64,000 nt of DNA from Paenibacillus donghaensis (lineage in GTDB: Bacteria > Bacillota > Bacilli > Paenibacillales > Paenibacillaceae). The stretch covers positions 3,844,001 to 3,908,000 of the forward strand of contig NZ_CP021780.1 of assembly GCF_002192415.1 (NCBI RefSeq). Reading direction: 5' to 3'. The notes below the pieces were generated by a model. That model was not told the origin of the DNA and did not search any database. It saw nothing but the letters and a program-made list of their open reading frames with translations. Every line of letters begins with the position of its first letter. The first letter of the stretch is position 1. This document shows positions 36,398 to 45,957 of this stretch, one piece after another. A program made the position numbers and the translations under genes.

Positions 36398-37347
36398 CTC
36401 TGCTCCCCCTTGCCTTCGTAATAAACCAGCGATTTGGAGAAAAAGAAGATCATGGCCGTAAACAGGGCGATCACCAGGAACAGCAGCACGGCGATCGCAC
36501 TGGCGCTGCCCATTCGGGAGGACTTGAAGCCTTCATTAAAGAGATAAAGCACGTAGAACAGGCTTCGATTGTTTGGCCCGCCCTGAGTCATCACCGAAGG
36601 CTGGACAAAGACCTGAAATCCGTTGATAAACGCAATCACCGTATTGAAAAAGATGATGGAGGAACTCATAGGAATCGTGATATAAATCAGCTTATGGAAC
36701 CCGCTCCCACCGTCTATCTCGATGGCTTCATATAAGTGACGCGGGATTCCCTGAAGCCCGGCCAGAAAGATAACAATCGTGTTGCCGAGCGTCCAGAAGC
36801 TGAACAGAATCAAAGTCGGTACTACTGAGGTTGTATCTCCCAGCCACTGTGAAGTGGGCAAATGAAGCAGCTCCAGCAGATAGTTGACAATCCCGAAGTC
36901 CGGCTGCAGCAGCCACATCCAGACCATGGAAGAGGCCGCCAGCGGAATAATAACAGGCAGATAGAATATTCCGCGGAAAAAAGATCTGCCGACAATCTTC
37001 TGGTTAAGCAGTAATGCCGCAAAAAAAGACAGGATGATCCCCAGCGGCACGCTGACAAAAACATAATAAAACGTTGCTCGGACAGCCGGATAGAAAAACG
37101 GATCCGCGCCTGAAAAAAGATTCTTGTAATTAGCGATGCCAAGCCATTCCGGCACCGTACCCACGCTATAGCTGGTGAAGCTGAGATAAATGCTGGCCGC
37201 AATCGGAACAAGCACGAGCAGCAGATATCCCGCCAGCACAGGTGAAGCAAACAGCAGCCCGTAGCACAGTTCCTTGGCAGCACGTTGTCTGCTGCCGGAT
37301 CGCCTGACGGTTTCACGGCTATTGGCCAGATCCGTTGTTACATTCAT
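36394..37347 (-). CDS. Carbohydrate ABC transporter permease, MalF type
   Basis: This 317-residue membrane subunit begins LCYGLLFASPVLAGYLLLVLVPIAASIYLSF, a standard first helix. It carries the EAA loop LYEAIEIDGGSGFHKLIYITIPM and ends with a short polar tail. It lies 36 bases after the binding-protein gene and overlaps the next permease by 4 bases, so the two should be made in equal amounts. Confidence 0.92.
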   Translation of the reverse strand: MNVTTDLANSRETVRRSGSRQRAAKELCYGLLFASPVLAGYLLLVLVPIAASIYLSFTSYSVGTVPEWLGIANYKNLFSGADPFFYPAVRATFYYVFVSVPLGIILSFFAALLLNQKIVGRSFFRGIFYLPVIIPLAASSMVWMWLLQPDFGIVNYLLELLHLPTSQWLGDTTSVVPTLILFSFWTLGNTIVIFLAGLQGIPRHLYEAIEIDGGSGFHKLIYITIPMSSSIIFFNTVIAFINGFQVFVQPSVMTQGGPNNRSLFYVLYLFNEGFKSSRMGSASAIAVLLFLVIALFTAMIFFFSKSLVYYEGKGEQR

Positions 37348-37383
37348 GGCAGTCGTCTCCCAATCGAATAGAGTTGGCCGTTA

Positions 37384-38808
37384 TCAAGGCGTTACATCGT
37401 ATCGTCCTTTGATTTCCGGTTGAACCTTGGCTTCAATTTCCTTCATCGCCTCCAGCGCGGTTTTGCGGCCGAGCCACACCTCATCCATGCCAGAGAACGT
37501 AATGGCATTGACTTTGGAGAAGTTCTTAATGTAATAGGAGCCATTGGGGACCCCGTTGTTCAGCAGATTGTTCATCATCGCATCCTTGAACCCGGAGGGG
37601 TGTGCCGGATTATTCTCGGCCCAACGTGCGACAAGTTCGGGATCGGTATACCACTTGGTCATCGTAGGCATCCACAATCCGCCTTTGTACAGATCAATGG
37701 CACCTTCCGGATTCTCCAGGAATTTCGTCAGCAGCCAGGCTTCTTCCTGATGTTTGCTTGATTTATAGATGACAGAGGCTCCGCTGATGCCCATGGGAAC
37801 GCTGCGTTTCATTTTGGGCAGCACACCGATGTCATAATTGACCTTGGCTGCACCGAGATCCAGATTAATCCACTGGCCATGCATCGACATGGCGGCCAGC
37901 TTCGACTGCAACGCAACCGCTTGGGAGGGGATGGATTTCATTTGCACCGGTGAAGGTGCCACATGATACACATTAATCAAATCCGCCAGCCGCTGGATGG
38001 CTTCCGCCGCTTCCGGTTGGCTGAATCCGAACTTGCCGTCTTTCGTCACCCATTCGCCTTCGTTATTGATCACTGTCGCATGTATGGGTCCATGCCAGGT
38101 CTCAAAGGAGACACCGAACTGTTTGATATTTTGCGGGTCAAATCCGGGATCAGCGGCATTTTTTCCATTTTTGTCAAGAGTCAGCTTCTGGGCCACCTTA
38201 ATGAATTCATCCCAGCTCCAGGCGGATTCCGGCTTGGCCGGAGGATAATCCACGCTTGCTGCATCAAACAAATCCTTGTTGTAGAACAAACCAAACGTTT
38301 CACCAGCCGTGCTGATGCCGTAAGCAAAATCCTCTGAGGACTTGAACCAGATATAGTCCAGGAAATCGCTGCGTTTCAGTTCATCGTCTTTATCCAGCAG
38401 CTCGAACATATTTACAAATTTGCCGTCTTTTTGCCACGGGTCGGCCAGCTCACCATGCATATACCCAAGATCCGGTGCTTCGTTGCCGGCTACCATTGCC
38501 GTGATTTTGGCATCATAATCCGCTTCTGGAATATGAATAGCCTCCACTTTAATATCAGGGTATTTAACCGTAAAAGCCTGGGTGGCCTTCTCAATCGCCG
38601 CTTTCTCCTGCGGGCTGCCCCAGAATGTGAATTTCAGCTTAACGGACTCTGCCGATTTGCCGCCACTTCCCTGGTCAGCCACTTTTCCCCCTGTGTTGCC
38701 CTCTGTGCTGCCGCCATTGTTAGAACAGCCCGATAGTACACCAACCAGCAGCACCGCTGCGAGCAGCAGCCTTAACGTCTTGCCCCGTTCTTTTGTTTTA
38801 CGGTTCAT
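37384..38808 (-). CDS. Sugar-binding lipoprotein of an ABC importer
   Basis: This 474-residue family-1 extracellular solute-binding protein has a signal peptide LLLAAVLLVGVLSGC, with the lipid-modified cysteine at residue 28, then a Gly/Ser linker. Family features include KLKFTFWGSPQEKAAIEKATQAF at the start of the mature domain and TAMVAGNEAPDLGYM. It is the first gene of the operon 38808-32102, preceded by GGGAGGGTTAAT. The substrate is unknown. The nearby secreted proteins suggest an oligosaccharide from plant or wall material. Confidence 0.9.
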   Translation of the reverse strand: MNRKTKERGKTLRLLLAAVLLVGVLSGCSNNGGSTEGNTGGKVADQGSGGKSAESVKLKFTFWGSPQEKAAIEKATQAFTVKYPDIKVEAIHIPEADYDAKITAMVAGNEAPDLGYMHGELADPWQKDGKFVNMFELLDKDDELKRSDFLDYIWFKSSEDFAYGISTAGETFGLFYNKDLFDAASVDYPPAKPESAWSWDEFIKVAQKLTLDKNGKNAADPGFDPQNIKQFGVSFETWHGPIHATVINNEGEWVTKDGKFGFSQPEAAEAIQRLADLINVYHVAPSPVQMKSIPSQAVALQSKLAAMSMHGQWINLDLGAAKVNYDIGVLPKMKRSVPMGISGASVIYKSSKHQEEAWLLTKFLENPEGAIDLYKGGLWMPTMTKWYTDPELVARWAENNPAHPSGFKDAMMNNLLNNGVPNGSYYIKNFSKVNAITFSGMDEVWLGRKTALEAMKEIEAKVQPEIKGRYDVTP

Positions 38809-39109
38809 ATTAACCCTCCCATTGCTATAGTGTGATTTGGTTCTGTTCTCATCATAGAGAATGCGCTTTCAATTTGAAATTACAATATTTTTGTAATGGT
38901 GGATTATTTTTATATCTAATATAGCGTTTCAGAAGTTCTTACCCGGCATACTCCTGATCTGTAAAGCCGGGTATAGTGTAACGTTGGAAGCTTCAATAAG
39001 GAAGGACGACACTGGGGCAGGGCAGGGCAACGCAGGGCAGAGCAACGCAGGGCAGCTCAGCACCGCCAGCTTCAAGCTCAGCGGGCATATCTAATCACCT
39101 ACTGCCAAA
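38809..39109. other. Upstream region of the transporter operon with a GC-rich tandem repeat
   Basis: The stretch next to 38808 must hold the operon promoter; it is AT-rich (TTATTTTTATATCTAATATAG) but no certain promoter is claimed. At 39013-39056 there is a short irregular tandem repeat built from GGGCA and AGCAACGCAGGGCAG units. No gene is seen. Confidence 0.5.
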
Positions 39110-39295
39110 ATGCCTGCAATTCTACAGTTATTTTCGTGTAAATCGGCCTTCGGGGACCCAATGCCTGCAAAAGTACAGGAATTCGACCCTCCAGCGCTGG
39201 TTCACAGACTCAACTGCCGGAAAACCTGCACTATTGCAGGAATTCAGCAAACAAGGAGAACTAGAGAGGAAATTCCTGTACATTTGCAGGAATTC
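39110..39295. repeat. Four spaced CCTGCA...TGCAGG palindromic repeats
   Basis: Units at 39110-39132, about 39161-39184, 39223-39245 and 39271-39295 each contain CCTGCA (or CCTGTA), 4-6 variable bases, then TGCAGG or TACAGG, mostly followed by AATTC. They are 48-62 bases apart and lie between the ends of two operons. The stretch codes for nothing. It looks like a clustered intergenic palindrome family or a transcript structure. Confidence 0.7.
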
Positions 39296-39387
39296 CCTCT
39301 CCGGGTGAGCATACTGACTCTTCGTTTATAAGCGTTGGTCTGGGAATCGGGGGAACGGGGAAGGGACTTTTACTTTCTTATATTTGC

Positions 39388-39425
39388 CAAAAGACAAGTA
39401 TCCACACAGGAGACTTGTCTTTTGG
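39388..39425 (-). terminator. Terminator of the GH127 operon
   Basis: CCAAAAGACAAGT and ACTTGTCTTTTGG form a perfect 13-bp stem with a 12-base loop, about 50 bases past the GH127 stop codon. Confidence 0.8.
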
Positions 39426-39476
39426 TTCGGAGCATTCCGCCTTAGCCGCAGTTCGAATATTCGTTGTTATATGCAC

Positions 39477-41438
39477 TTATCTCTTAGCTTCTTCTTCAAT
39501 CCAGACCGACATTTCTCCCACCCCGCGGTTGGCCCAAGCGAAGTAAGGAATGAATTTAAGTTCAGCTTGCTCACTGGCAAGTGCGGCATCACTGCTGTAC
39601 AATCCTTCGACCCAAGCAGCAGCGGACTTCAGCCGTTTGCCGGAAACTGTAATCATTGGGATTCCATGAAGAACACCTTCCGCCTCTGTCAGGATAAATT
39701 CGCTCTCCTCAGGCAAGCGCAGCTGATACAGTCTTGCACTATTATCCGCCTCCTCCAGGCAGTACACGAAGGGTCCCCGCTGCAGCGCAACCTTGGAGAA
39801 GGTTTGGCGGATCAGCGGATGCCCCTTCATTCGTTTGACCGGCATGTCAAAGCACAACTCCACCGTATCACCCGGCTGCCACATGCGCGTCAGCCGGATA
39901 TAACCGTCACTATCCCCAGAAGAGAGCTGACGGTGTTTGCCGTCTACGGTAAGCCGGGCGGTGTCGCACCATCCCGGCATACGCAGCGCCAACGTGAATT
40001 CTGCAGATTGCTCCGGTGTAACTTCAAAGCGCACCCGGCCTTCCGAGACATAATCGGAATGCTGCTCAATCACTACCCCCATGCCGGCCACCACAGTTTC
40101 CACACGCCCACCGATGTAGAGCTCGGCGTAGAGGGTGTCTGCCTCTGCCGAATACATATAATCACCAAGCGAGGCCAGTAGACGGGCGACATTCGGCGGG
40201 CAGCAGGCACAGCTGAACCATCCTTGCCGTTCCGCTTTGACATGATTATAATTTTTGTTCTTGCCGAGCACCTCAGGATAGACCTCCAGCGGATTGACAT
40301 AGAAGAAACGAGTTCCATCTAAGGACATACCGCTGATTACGGTGTTGTAGAGCGCCCGCTCCATCACGTCGGCGTATTCGCTATTCCGGTGAAGCTGCAG
40401 CATCCGGCGGGCAAAAAAGATCAGCCCGACAGAGGCGCAGGTCTCGGCATAGGCCAAATCTGCCGGCAAATCATAATCTGCCGTGAAAGATTCTCCCTGC
40501 TCCATGGACCCAATCCCGCCTGTAATATACATCCGTTTGTTTACGATGTTATCCCATAGCTTCCGGCACGCGGCCAGCATTCCGGCATCCTTCGTTTCGG
40601 CGGCGATATCAGCCATAGCTGTGCACATGTAGACCAGACGGACCGCATGCCCTTCCGCTGAAGTCTGCTCTCTTACCGGCAGATGTGATTGACTATATTC
40701 ATGATCGTGAACCATAGACAGCTGTGGAAAATGCAGTGTACGTCCACGTTTCTCCCATTCCTGCTCAAAAAAATGCGGCTGTTGGCCCCGTTGCTCCAAG
40801 AAGTATCTGCTCAGCTCTAGATACTTCTCATTACCAGTCGCGTGATACAGCTTGACCAGTGCCAATTCGATTTCCTGATGCCCATCATATCCATGTAATT
40901 TGCCGGGTTCAGTTCCGAATACAAGGTCTATATAATCCGCAAACCGGCAGACCGCATCCAGCAGCTTTCTTTTGCCCGTAGCCCGGTAATAGGCTGTTGC
41001 CGCTTCAATCATATGACCTGCGCAGTATAGCTCATGGCATTCTGCAAGATCACTCCATTCCTTGCCCGGCTCCTTAAGCATGAAATAGGTGTTCATGTAG
41101 CCGTCTTCCCGCTGTGCCTGGACGACAAGATCAATCACATCATCAGCGATGCCCTCCAGCTCTGGATCCCCTTTTGTTTCGAGCAGATAAGCTACCGCTT
41201 CCAGCCATTTGGCCACATCGCTGTCTTGAAAGACCATCCCATAGAACTCGCCTTCCTCCCGTCCGGCGGCAATCTTGAAATTTCGGATCGCATGACTCGG
41301 CTCTGCCCCTTCCACGAGGTCATTGATCGCTTTCCACTGGTACGGAACCATCACCTCGCGCACCAGACGGATATATTCAGACCAGAAAGGATCGCGGATT
41401 TGAATATGGCCAGCTCTTGTACTGTCTGTTTTTGTCAT
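39477..41438 (-). CDS. Glycoside hydrolase family 127 beta-L-arabinofuranosidase
   Basis: This 653-residue enzyme, without signal peptide, is probably cytoplasmic and removes beta-L-arabinofuranose from imported oligosaccharides. The signature residues of HypBA1 are present: acid/base Glu316 (EQGESFTADYDLP), zinc ligands Glu332 and Cys334 (YAETCASVG), and the zinc/nucleophile cysteines Cys412 and Cys413 in RQGWFSCACCPPNVARLLASLGDYM. The N-terminal two thirds form an (alpha/alpha)6 barrel, the rest beta-sandwiches. It is the last gene after binding protein and two permeases (43412-44764, 42352-43275, 41490-42347), so it processes what that importer brings in. Hydroxyproline-linked plant arabinans are likely. 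Confidence 0.92.
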   Translation of the reverse strand: MTKTDSTRAGHIQIRDPFWSEYIRLVREVMVPYQWKAINDLVEGAEPSHAIRNFKIAAGREEGEFYGMVFQDSDVAKWLEAVAYLLETKGDPELEGIADDVIDLVVQAQREDGYMNTYFMLKEPGKEWSDLAECHELYCAGHMIEAATAYYRATGKRKLLDAVCRFADYIDLVFGTEPGKLHGYDGHQEIELALVKLYHATGNEKYLELSRYFLEQRGQQPHFFEQEWEKRGRTLHFPQLSMVHDHEYSQSHLPVREQTSAEGHAVRLVYMCTAMADIAAETKDAGMLAACRKLWDNIVNKRMYITGGIGSMEQGESFTADYDLPADLAYAETCASVGLIFFARRMLQLHRNSEYADVMERALYNTVISGMSLDGTRFFYVNPLEVYPEVLGKNKNYNHVKAERQGWFSCACCPPNVARLLASLGDYMYSAEADTLYAELYIGGRVETVVAGMGVVIEQHSDYVSEGRVRFEVTPEQSAEFTLALRMPGWCDTARLTVDGKHRQLSSGDSDGYIRLTRMWQPGDTVELCFDMPVKRMKGHPLIRQTFSKVALQRGPFVYCLEEADNSARLYQLRLPEESEFILTEAEGVLHGIPMITVSGKRLKSAAAWVEGLYSSDAALASEQAELKFIPYFAWANRGVGEMSVWIEEEAKR

Positions 41439-41489
41439 AGGAAACTCTCCTCTCTTCTCTATGGCAGGATCTCATCCTGCCGGTACAGC

Positions 41490-42347
41490 TTATCCTTTGA
41501 CTCCGCCAACAGTTAAGCCCTCCATAAAGTAGCGCTGGAAGAACAAAAACACGAGCAGAATCGGCAGAATAGCCAATACAGCTCCGGCGATCAGCGCTTC
41601 ATAATTGTTCCCCAGCGGCGAGACAAACGAAGCCAGCCCAATGGGCAAGGTAAACTGCTCTGTCGTGCGGAGCACAATCAGCGGCCACAAGAAATTATTC
41701 CAGCTGTTCATGGCTTGCAGAATGGTAATCGCTCCGAAGGCAGGAGCCATTAGCGGCACCATGATCTTGAAGAATATTCCGTATTCCGAGCACCCGTCCA
41801 TTCTGCCTGCATCCATGAAGTCTCTCGGCAGGCCGAGTGCAAACTGACGAAAGAAGAAGATGGGCAGCGGCGCGACGATAAACGGGAGAATCACGCCCCA
41901 GATCGTATTGATCAGCTTCAGAGAAATCATTAATTTATAGAGTGGCAGCAGAATAATTTCTACTGGAATCATCATCACCACAAGCACCAGAGTAAAGATC
42001 AGATTTCGCCCCTTGAAGCGGTACATCCCAAGACCGTATCCCACCATAGACGAGAAGAGCAGACTCAGCAGCGTGAACAGCGCCGAAATGACGAGACTGT
42101 TCTTGTACCAGCCAAAATAGTTTCCGGCCGCCCCTTCTCCTGAGAAAATGCTCTTGTAATTGTTCAGGCTCATCATATCGAAATCCACCCGCACATTCAG
42201 GCCGTACCGGAACAATTCGGTGGCCGGTTTAAGCGAAGCCATGAACAGCGCATACAATGGAAAGAGCATCAGCGCGGCAAGGATCACAAACATCACCAGC
42301 AACAACAGGGAAGAAGGGGTGAACTTGAATTTCGGTTTAGGCTGCAT
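41490..42347 (-). CDS. Carbohydrate ABC transporter permease, MalG type
   Basis: This 285-residue membrane subunit has a first helix SLLLLVMFVILAALMLFPLYALFMASL, the EAA-type loop FMDAGRMDGCSEYGIFFKIMVPLMAP, and ends MEGLTVGGVKG. It is separated from the partner permease by 4 bases and from GH127 by 51 bases, in one transcript. It is presumed to import arabinose-containing oligosaccharides with an ATPase encoded elsewhere. Confidence 0.92.
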   Translation of the reverse strand: MQPKPKFKFTPSSLLLLVMFVILAALMLFPLYALFMASLKPATELFRYGLNVRVDFDMMSLNNYKSIFSGEGAAGNYFGWYKNSLVISALFTLLSLLFSSMVGYGLGMYRFKGRNLIFTLVLVVMMIPVEIILLPLYKLMISLKLINTIWGVILPFIVAPLPIFFFRQFALGLPRDFMDAGRMDGCSEYGIFFKIMVPLMAPAFGAITILQAMNSWNNFLWPLIVLRTTEQFTLPIGLASFVSPLGNNYEALIAGAVLAILPILLVFLFFQRYFMEGLTVGGVKG

Positions 42348-42351
42348 CCGT

Positions 42352-43275
42352 TTAGTCCTCCCTTTTGAACATGCCGCTCAGCGTCAATTGCAGCACACTT
42401 ACGAGCAGAGTGATCCCGAGCAAAGTAATGCCGATGGCTGAGCCGAAGCCGAGATTGAAATATTGGAAGCCCTGCTGGTAGATGTATCCAACGATGGTCA
42501 GCCCGATATTTTGCGGGGAAGGTTTCCCTGCCCACAACATATAACTCTCCGTAAACATGGCGTAACCGCCATAGATCGTGATCGTCACGACATAGATCGT
42601 GATCGGCTTCAGCAGCGGAACCGTGATTCTCATAAATCTCCGCATCGTGCCTGCCCCGTCCATCTCGGCAGCCTCATACAGCTCCCTGGGAATGCTCTGC
42701 AGTGCGGACAGGAAATACAAAATATTGATCCCAATCCAGCGCCAGCCGGCCAGCACCAGAAGTGCGAACATCCCAAGACTTGAGCTGTACAGCCAGCGCT
42801 GGCTGGGAATGCCGAACAGATGCAGGATGGTATTCATTAATGCCCCGTCCAACTCGCCGAAGATCAGCCGAAAAACCACACCTGCCACCACCACCGAAGT
42901 CAGCGCAGGGATGAACAAAGCCGATCTGAAAAAATTGCTGAACATCATTGTCTTGGCATTCAGGAATACGGCCAGCACCATGGGGACGGGAATCAGAAGG
43001 AACAGCGTCAAGAGGGTATAACGGCTGCTGTTGTAGAGTGCCGCCCCAAAATCCTCATTCCACAGGCCACGGTAATGATCTAGTCCAACAAACGAAACCT
43101 CCCCCGGCAGCACTTCCTGAAAGCTCATCACTCCGGCATTGACCAGGGGATAGGCAAAGAAAACGGCAAAGGACAGGAGAAATGGCAGGACAAATACATA
43201 AGGTGCTATTTTTTGCGAATTTCCCAGCCGGTACCCTCTTTTGGCGTTATGCCTAAGCTCTCTTTCTATCTGCAT
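42352..43275 (-). CDS. Carbohydrate ABC transporter permease, MalF type
   Basis: This 307-residue membrane subunit begins MQIERELRHNAKRGYR, chosen because GGAGG lies 8 bases upstream; the GTG five codons earlier would contain this site. The helix FVLPFLLSFAVFFAYPLVNAGVMSF and the EAA loop LYEAAEMDGAGTMRRFMRITVPLL are typical. It lies between the binding protein (136 bases away) and the second permease. Confidence 0.92.
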   Translation of the reverse strand: MQIERELRHNAKRGYRLGNSQKIAPYVFVLPFLLSFAVFFAYPLVNAGVMSFQEVLPGEVSFVGLDHYRGLWNEDFGAALYNSSRYTLLTLFLLIPVPMVLAVFLNAKTMMFSNFFRSALFIPALTSVVVAGVVFRLIFGELDGALMNTILHLFGIPSQRWLYSSSLGMFALLVLAGWRWIGINILYFLSALQSIPRELYEAAEMDGAGTMRRFMRITVPLLKPITIYVVTITIYGGYAMFTESYMLWAGKPSPQNIGLTIVGYIYQQGFQYFNLGFGSAIGITLLGITLLVSVLQLTLSGMFKRED

Positions 43276-43411
43276 AATCCATGCCTCCACTTAAGTTCAT
43301 ATGAAACAGCATTGCTGCGTCTCCACAATCAGCCGAAATTCCTGGCAGACCGGAGACCGTGAGGGAGAATCTCTCTCCTTCACGGCCGTCCTTTCTGAAT
43401 CTGCCGCCTGA

Positions 43412-44764
43412 TTATTTCAGGCTGGCTTGCACATCTTTCAGTACCTTTGCCGGTTCCTTCATGTCAATGAAGATTTCCGGTATCGCTTTGTTCCGGATGG
43501 CATCGAACACTTCCGGCGATTTCTCTCGGATATGGACCGGAGCAATTTCATCTTTAATGCTAATGAGGGTGTCAAAAATATCCGTGCCGAAATAGTCGGT
43601 GAATTTATTGGATTCCTTCATCGCCGGATCACTCCACACATCCGTACGGATCGGGTCAAACCCAAGCTGCTTCCAGATCTGCAGATTGCCTTCCTTGGAT
43701 AACTTGGCATAAGCCAGGAATTCCTTAATATCTTCCGGATTCTTTGCCTGGTTCGTTATGGAGGTGGCGGTTCCACCCATACCTGCTGAACGGTTGCCGC
43801 CTTCTTCCCAGGCTGGCATCGGCCGGATAATCACCTTTCCCTTAAGATCGGGGATATGATCCGTGAAGCGATTCATAAACCAGAATGGCATAAAGACGGA
43901 GGCCGCACTTCCTGAATCCATATACCCGAAGTATTCCTCCGTATCATGGCCTGCGCCAGGGGCGACAGCCGCCACACCTTCTTTGACCAGCTTCTGGAAG
44001 AACTCCATCGTCTTCACGTTGACTGGCGTATCTACAGTAACCTTGCCATCAGTATCCACCTGGTCGGACCCCTGCTGGCTGATCGCCGGCCACCAGGACC
44101 AGTTGCCGTTGCCTTCAAATGTAATCATCGGCTTGCCGGTTTTCTCAAGCATCTGCTTGCCTGCCGTTTCGAAGTCAGCCCATGTCTTGATGTCATCCGG
44201 ATTAATGCCCGCCTGATCAAGCATCTCCTTGTTGTAGTACATGACGGTTGCGCCTACATGGTAGTCAATGCCGTAATACGTGTTGTCCTTGCTGTAGATC
44301 TCCACTCTGGACTTCACGATATTGCCTAGTTCCGGCTCCAGCATATCGTTCAGCGATACTAGCTGCGGTGTTCCCTTCATGAAATTCGGGAATTTGCTCT
44401 GTTCAATATCGACCAGATCCGGCGCTCCCACGCCTGACTGCAAGGCAACCAGCAGCTTGGTGTGCATGTCATCATAAGGAATGGTAGTCGCTTCAAGCTC
44501 AATCGCCTTGTCCGGATGGCTTTCGTTCCAGCTGGCCGCCATGCTCTCATAGAACTTTTGATGGGCATCGACGAAGGTCCAGAACACCACCTTTTGTGCT
44601 TCGCCTCCGGCAGGTTCTGTTTCTCCACCCTCAGCCTTAGTACCGCCGTTTGATGCCGGCGGATTGGACGGGGATGTCTCTGTATTCCCGTTCCCACCGC
44701 ACCCGCTGAGCCCCATGACCAGAATCAACAATAAAGCCGTCGTGCACAAAAATGCTTTTTTCAT
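43412..44764 (-). CDS. Sugar-binding lipoprotein of the arabinoside importer
   Basis: This 450-residue family-1 solute-binding protein has the signal FLCTTALLLILVMGLSGC, with the modified cysteine at residue 22, and a Gly/Ser/Pro/Glu-rich linker to residue 55. The mature part begins KVVFWTFVDAHQKFYESMAASWNESHPDK. It is the first gene of the operon ending with GH127, preceded by a good AGGAGGTAACT site. A cre-like palindrome lies about 85 bases upstream, between it and the divergent AraC regulator, so both catabolite control and local activation are plausible. Confidence 0.9.
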   Translation of the reverse strand: MKKAFLCTTALLLILVMGLSGCGGNGNTETSPSNPPASNGGTKAEGGETEPAGGEAQKVVFWTFVDAHQKFYESMAASWNESHPDKAIELEATTIPYDDMHTKLLVALQSGVGAPDLVDIEQSKFPNFMKGTPQLVSLNDMLEPELGNIVKSRVEIYSKDNTYYGIDYHVGATVMYYNKEMLDQAGINPDDIKTWADFETAGKQMLEKTGKPMITFEGNGNWSWWPAISQQGSDQVDTDGKVTVDTPVNVKTMEFFQKLVKEGVAAVAPGAGHDTEEYFGYMDSGSAASVFMPFWFMNRFTDHIPDLKGKVIIRPMPAWEEGGNRSAGMGGTATSITNQAKNPEDIKEFLAYAKLSKEGNLQIWKQLGFDPIRTDVWSDPAMKESNKFTDYFGTDIFDTLISIKDEIAPVHIREKSPEVFDAIRNKAIPEIFIDMKEPAKVLKDVQASLK

Positions 44765-44848
44765 TCAGTTACCTCCTTGAATGATATATATACTCAGCCC
44801 TGTTAAGGGGATAAGCCGGTCTTAAGCTTTTCACCTGATCAACATTTT

Positions 44849-44862
44849 AGTAAGCGCTTTAT
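44849..44862. promoter_or_regulatory. Possible CcpA (cre-like) site in the divergent region
   Basis: AGTAAGCGCTTTAT has the AAGCGCTT core of catabolite-responsive elements but departs from the consensus at the first positions. It lies midway between the importer operon (44764, minus) and the AraC gene (44949, plus). Confidence 0.4.
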
Positions 44863-44948
44863 TTATAATAATACATGTTGTATCATGGAAAAAAACGCGG
44901 AATTCCAACCTTATTTTTAATCAGTTCAACCTACTTGGAGGAATTAAA

Positions 44949-45839
44949 ATGAACTCACCCATTCTCCATTTCATTTCGCCGCCCATTCCCTATTTTGTAG
45001 ACTGTGGGCACGCCACCTATGCTGCCGGCGATTACCACATCAACCGCAACTGCATCGGTGTGTTTGATCTGATCGTCGTGCTGAAAGGAACCCTTCCTAT
45101 CGGTGAAGACGGCAGAAACTGGAATCTGCAGGAAGGAGAGATCCTGATTCTCCATCCCGACGGGCATCATTACGGCTCTGCTCCCTGCACCGAGGATACC
45201 AAGATCATCTGGATTCATTTCCAGACGTTTGGCAGTTGGAAGGAATGTACGGATATGGATGAATGCCTGGACAATCAGACCCAGCTGATCGAAAGCCATA
45301 AGCAGAAGGCCTATCTGAACCATGCCGATGTTTGCTCCATTTTTATCCCTAAGCATATGAAGATTACCGCCAAGGCAAAGGAAGTGCTGGAGCTGTTTTT
45401 TGAACAGGAGCATGAACCCCAGTCCCTGCGCAACTGGAAACGCCAAGCCTCCTTTCAGCTCTTACTGCAGCATCTCGACCGCGATCTGGCCTTCCCTTCC
45501 GATGCAACCGCCATTCAGCTTGCAGAGAGGGTAGAGTTGTTTATCCGCTGCAATTATACCCGTGATATTACCAACTCCATCCTGCAAAAGGAGCTGAATT
45601 ATCATCCGAATTATCTGGCCAAAAGCATGCTTAAGGTCTATGGAATGACGCCGATGGCTTATTTGCAGAACTACCGTCTGGAGCAGTCCAAACGCCTGCT
45701 GCTGCAGACTGCCTGGTCTGTGGCCCGCATCGCCGAGGAGGTCGGATTTCATCACGTCTCCCATTATTCCTCCCGTTTCTCCAAGAAGGAGGGTCTCTCA
45801 CCATCAGGCTTCCGCAGCAAATTCATCCGGGAACGCTAG
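44949..45839 (+). CDS. AraC-family transcriptional regulator
   Basis: This 296-residue regulator has an N-terminal cupin-like sensor (GVFDLIVVLKGTLPIGEDGRNWNLQEGEILILHPDGHHYG) and a C-terminal AraC helix-turn-helix (about 195-292, beginning YTRDITNSILQKELNYHPNYL and ending GLSPSGFRSKFI). TTGGAGGAATTAAA precedes its ATG. It is divergent from the binding protein-permease-GH127 operon and is its most likely local activator. A bidirectional terminator separates it from the converging GH27 gene. Confidence 0.88.
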   Translation: MNSPILHFISPPIPYFVDCGHATYAAGDYHINRNCIGVFDLIVVLKGTLPIGEDGRNWNLQEGEILILHPDGHHYGSAPCTEDTKIIWIHFQTFGSWKECTDMDECLDNQTQLIESHKQKAYLNHADVCSIFIPKHMKITAKAKEVLELFFEQEHEPQSLRNWKRQASFQLLLQHLDRDLAFPSDATAIQLAERVELFIRCNYTRDITNSILQKELNYHPNYLAKSMLKVYGMTPMAYLQNYRLEQSKRLLLQTAWSVARIAEEVGFHHVSHYSSRFSKKEGLSPSGFRSKFIRER

Positions 45840-45867
45840 ACATACCGCAATCGTCAGCAGAACAAAG

Positions 45868-45915
45868 AAACAGCAGAGGAACAGGCCTCAATCCTTGGCC
45901 TATCCTTCTGCTGTT
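45868..45915. terminator. Bidirectional terminator between AraC and GH27 genes
   Basis: AAACAGCAGAGGAACAGGCC pairs with GGCCTATCCTTCTGCTGTTT, with a 9-base loop and one small internal mismatch region, between two converging genes. Confidence 0.8.
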
Positions 45916-45957
45916 TCTGCTGTTAATGAATGAATTTAAGTGAGCATAAGTTGTAGA

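Noticed and set aside
39013..39295. CRISPR-like array
   Set aside because: The four units are imperfect short palindromes with uneven spacing, and no cas gene is present.
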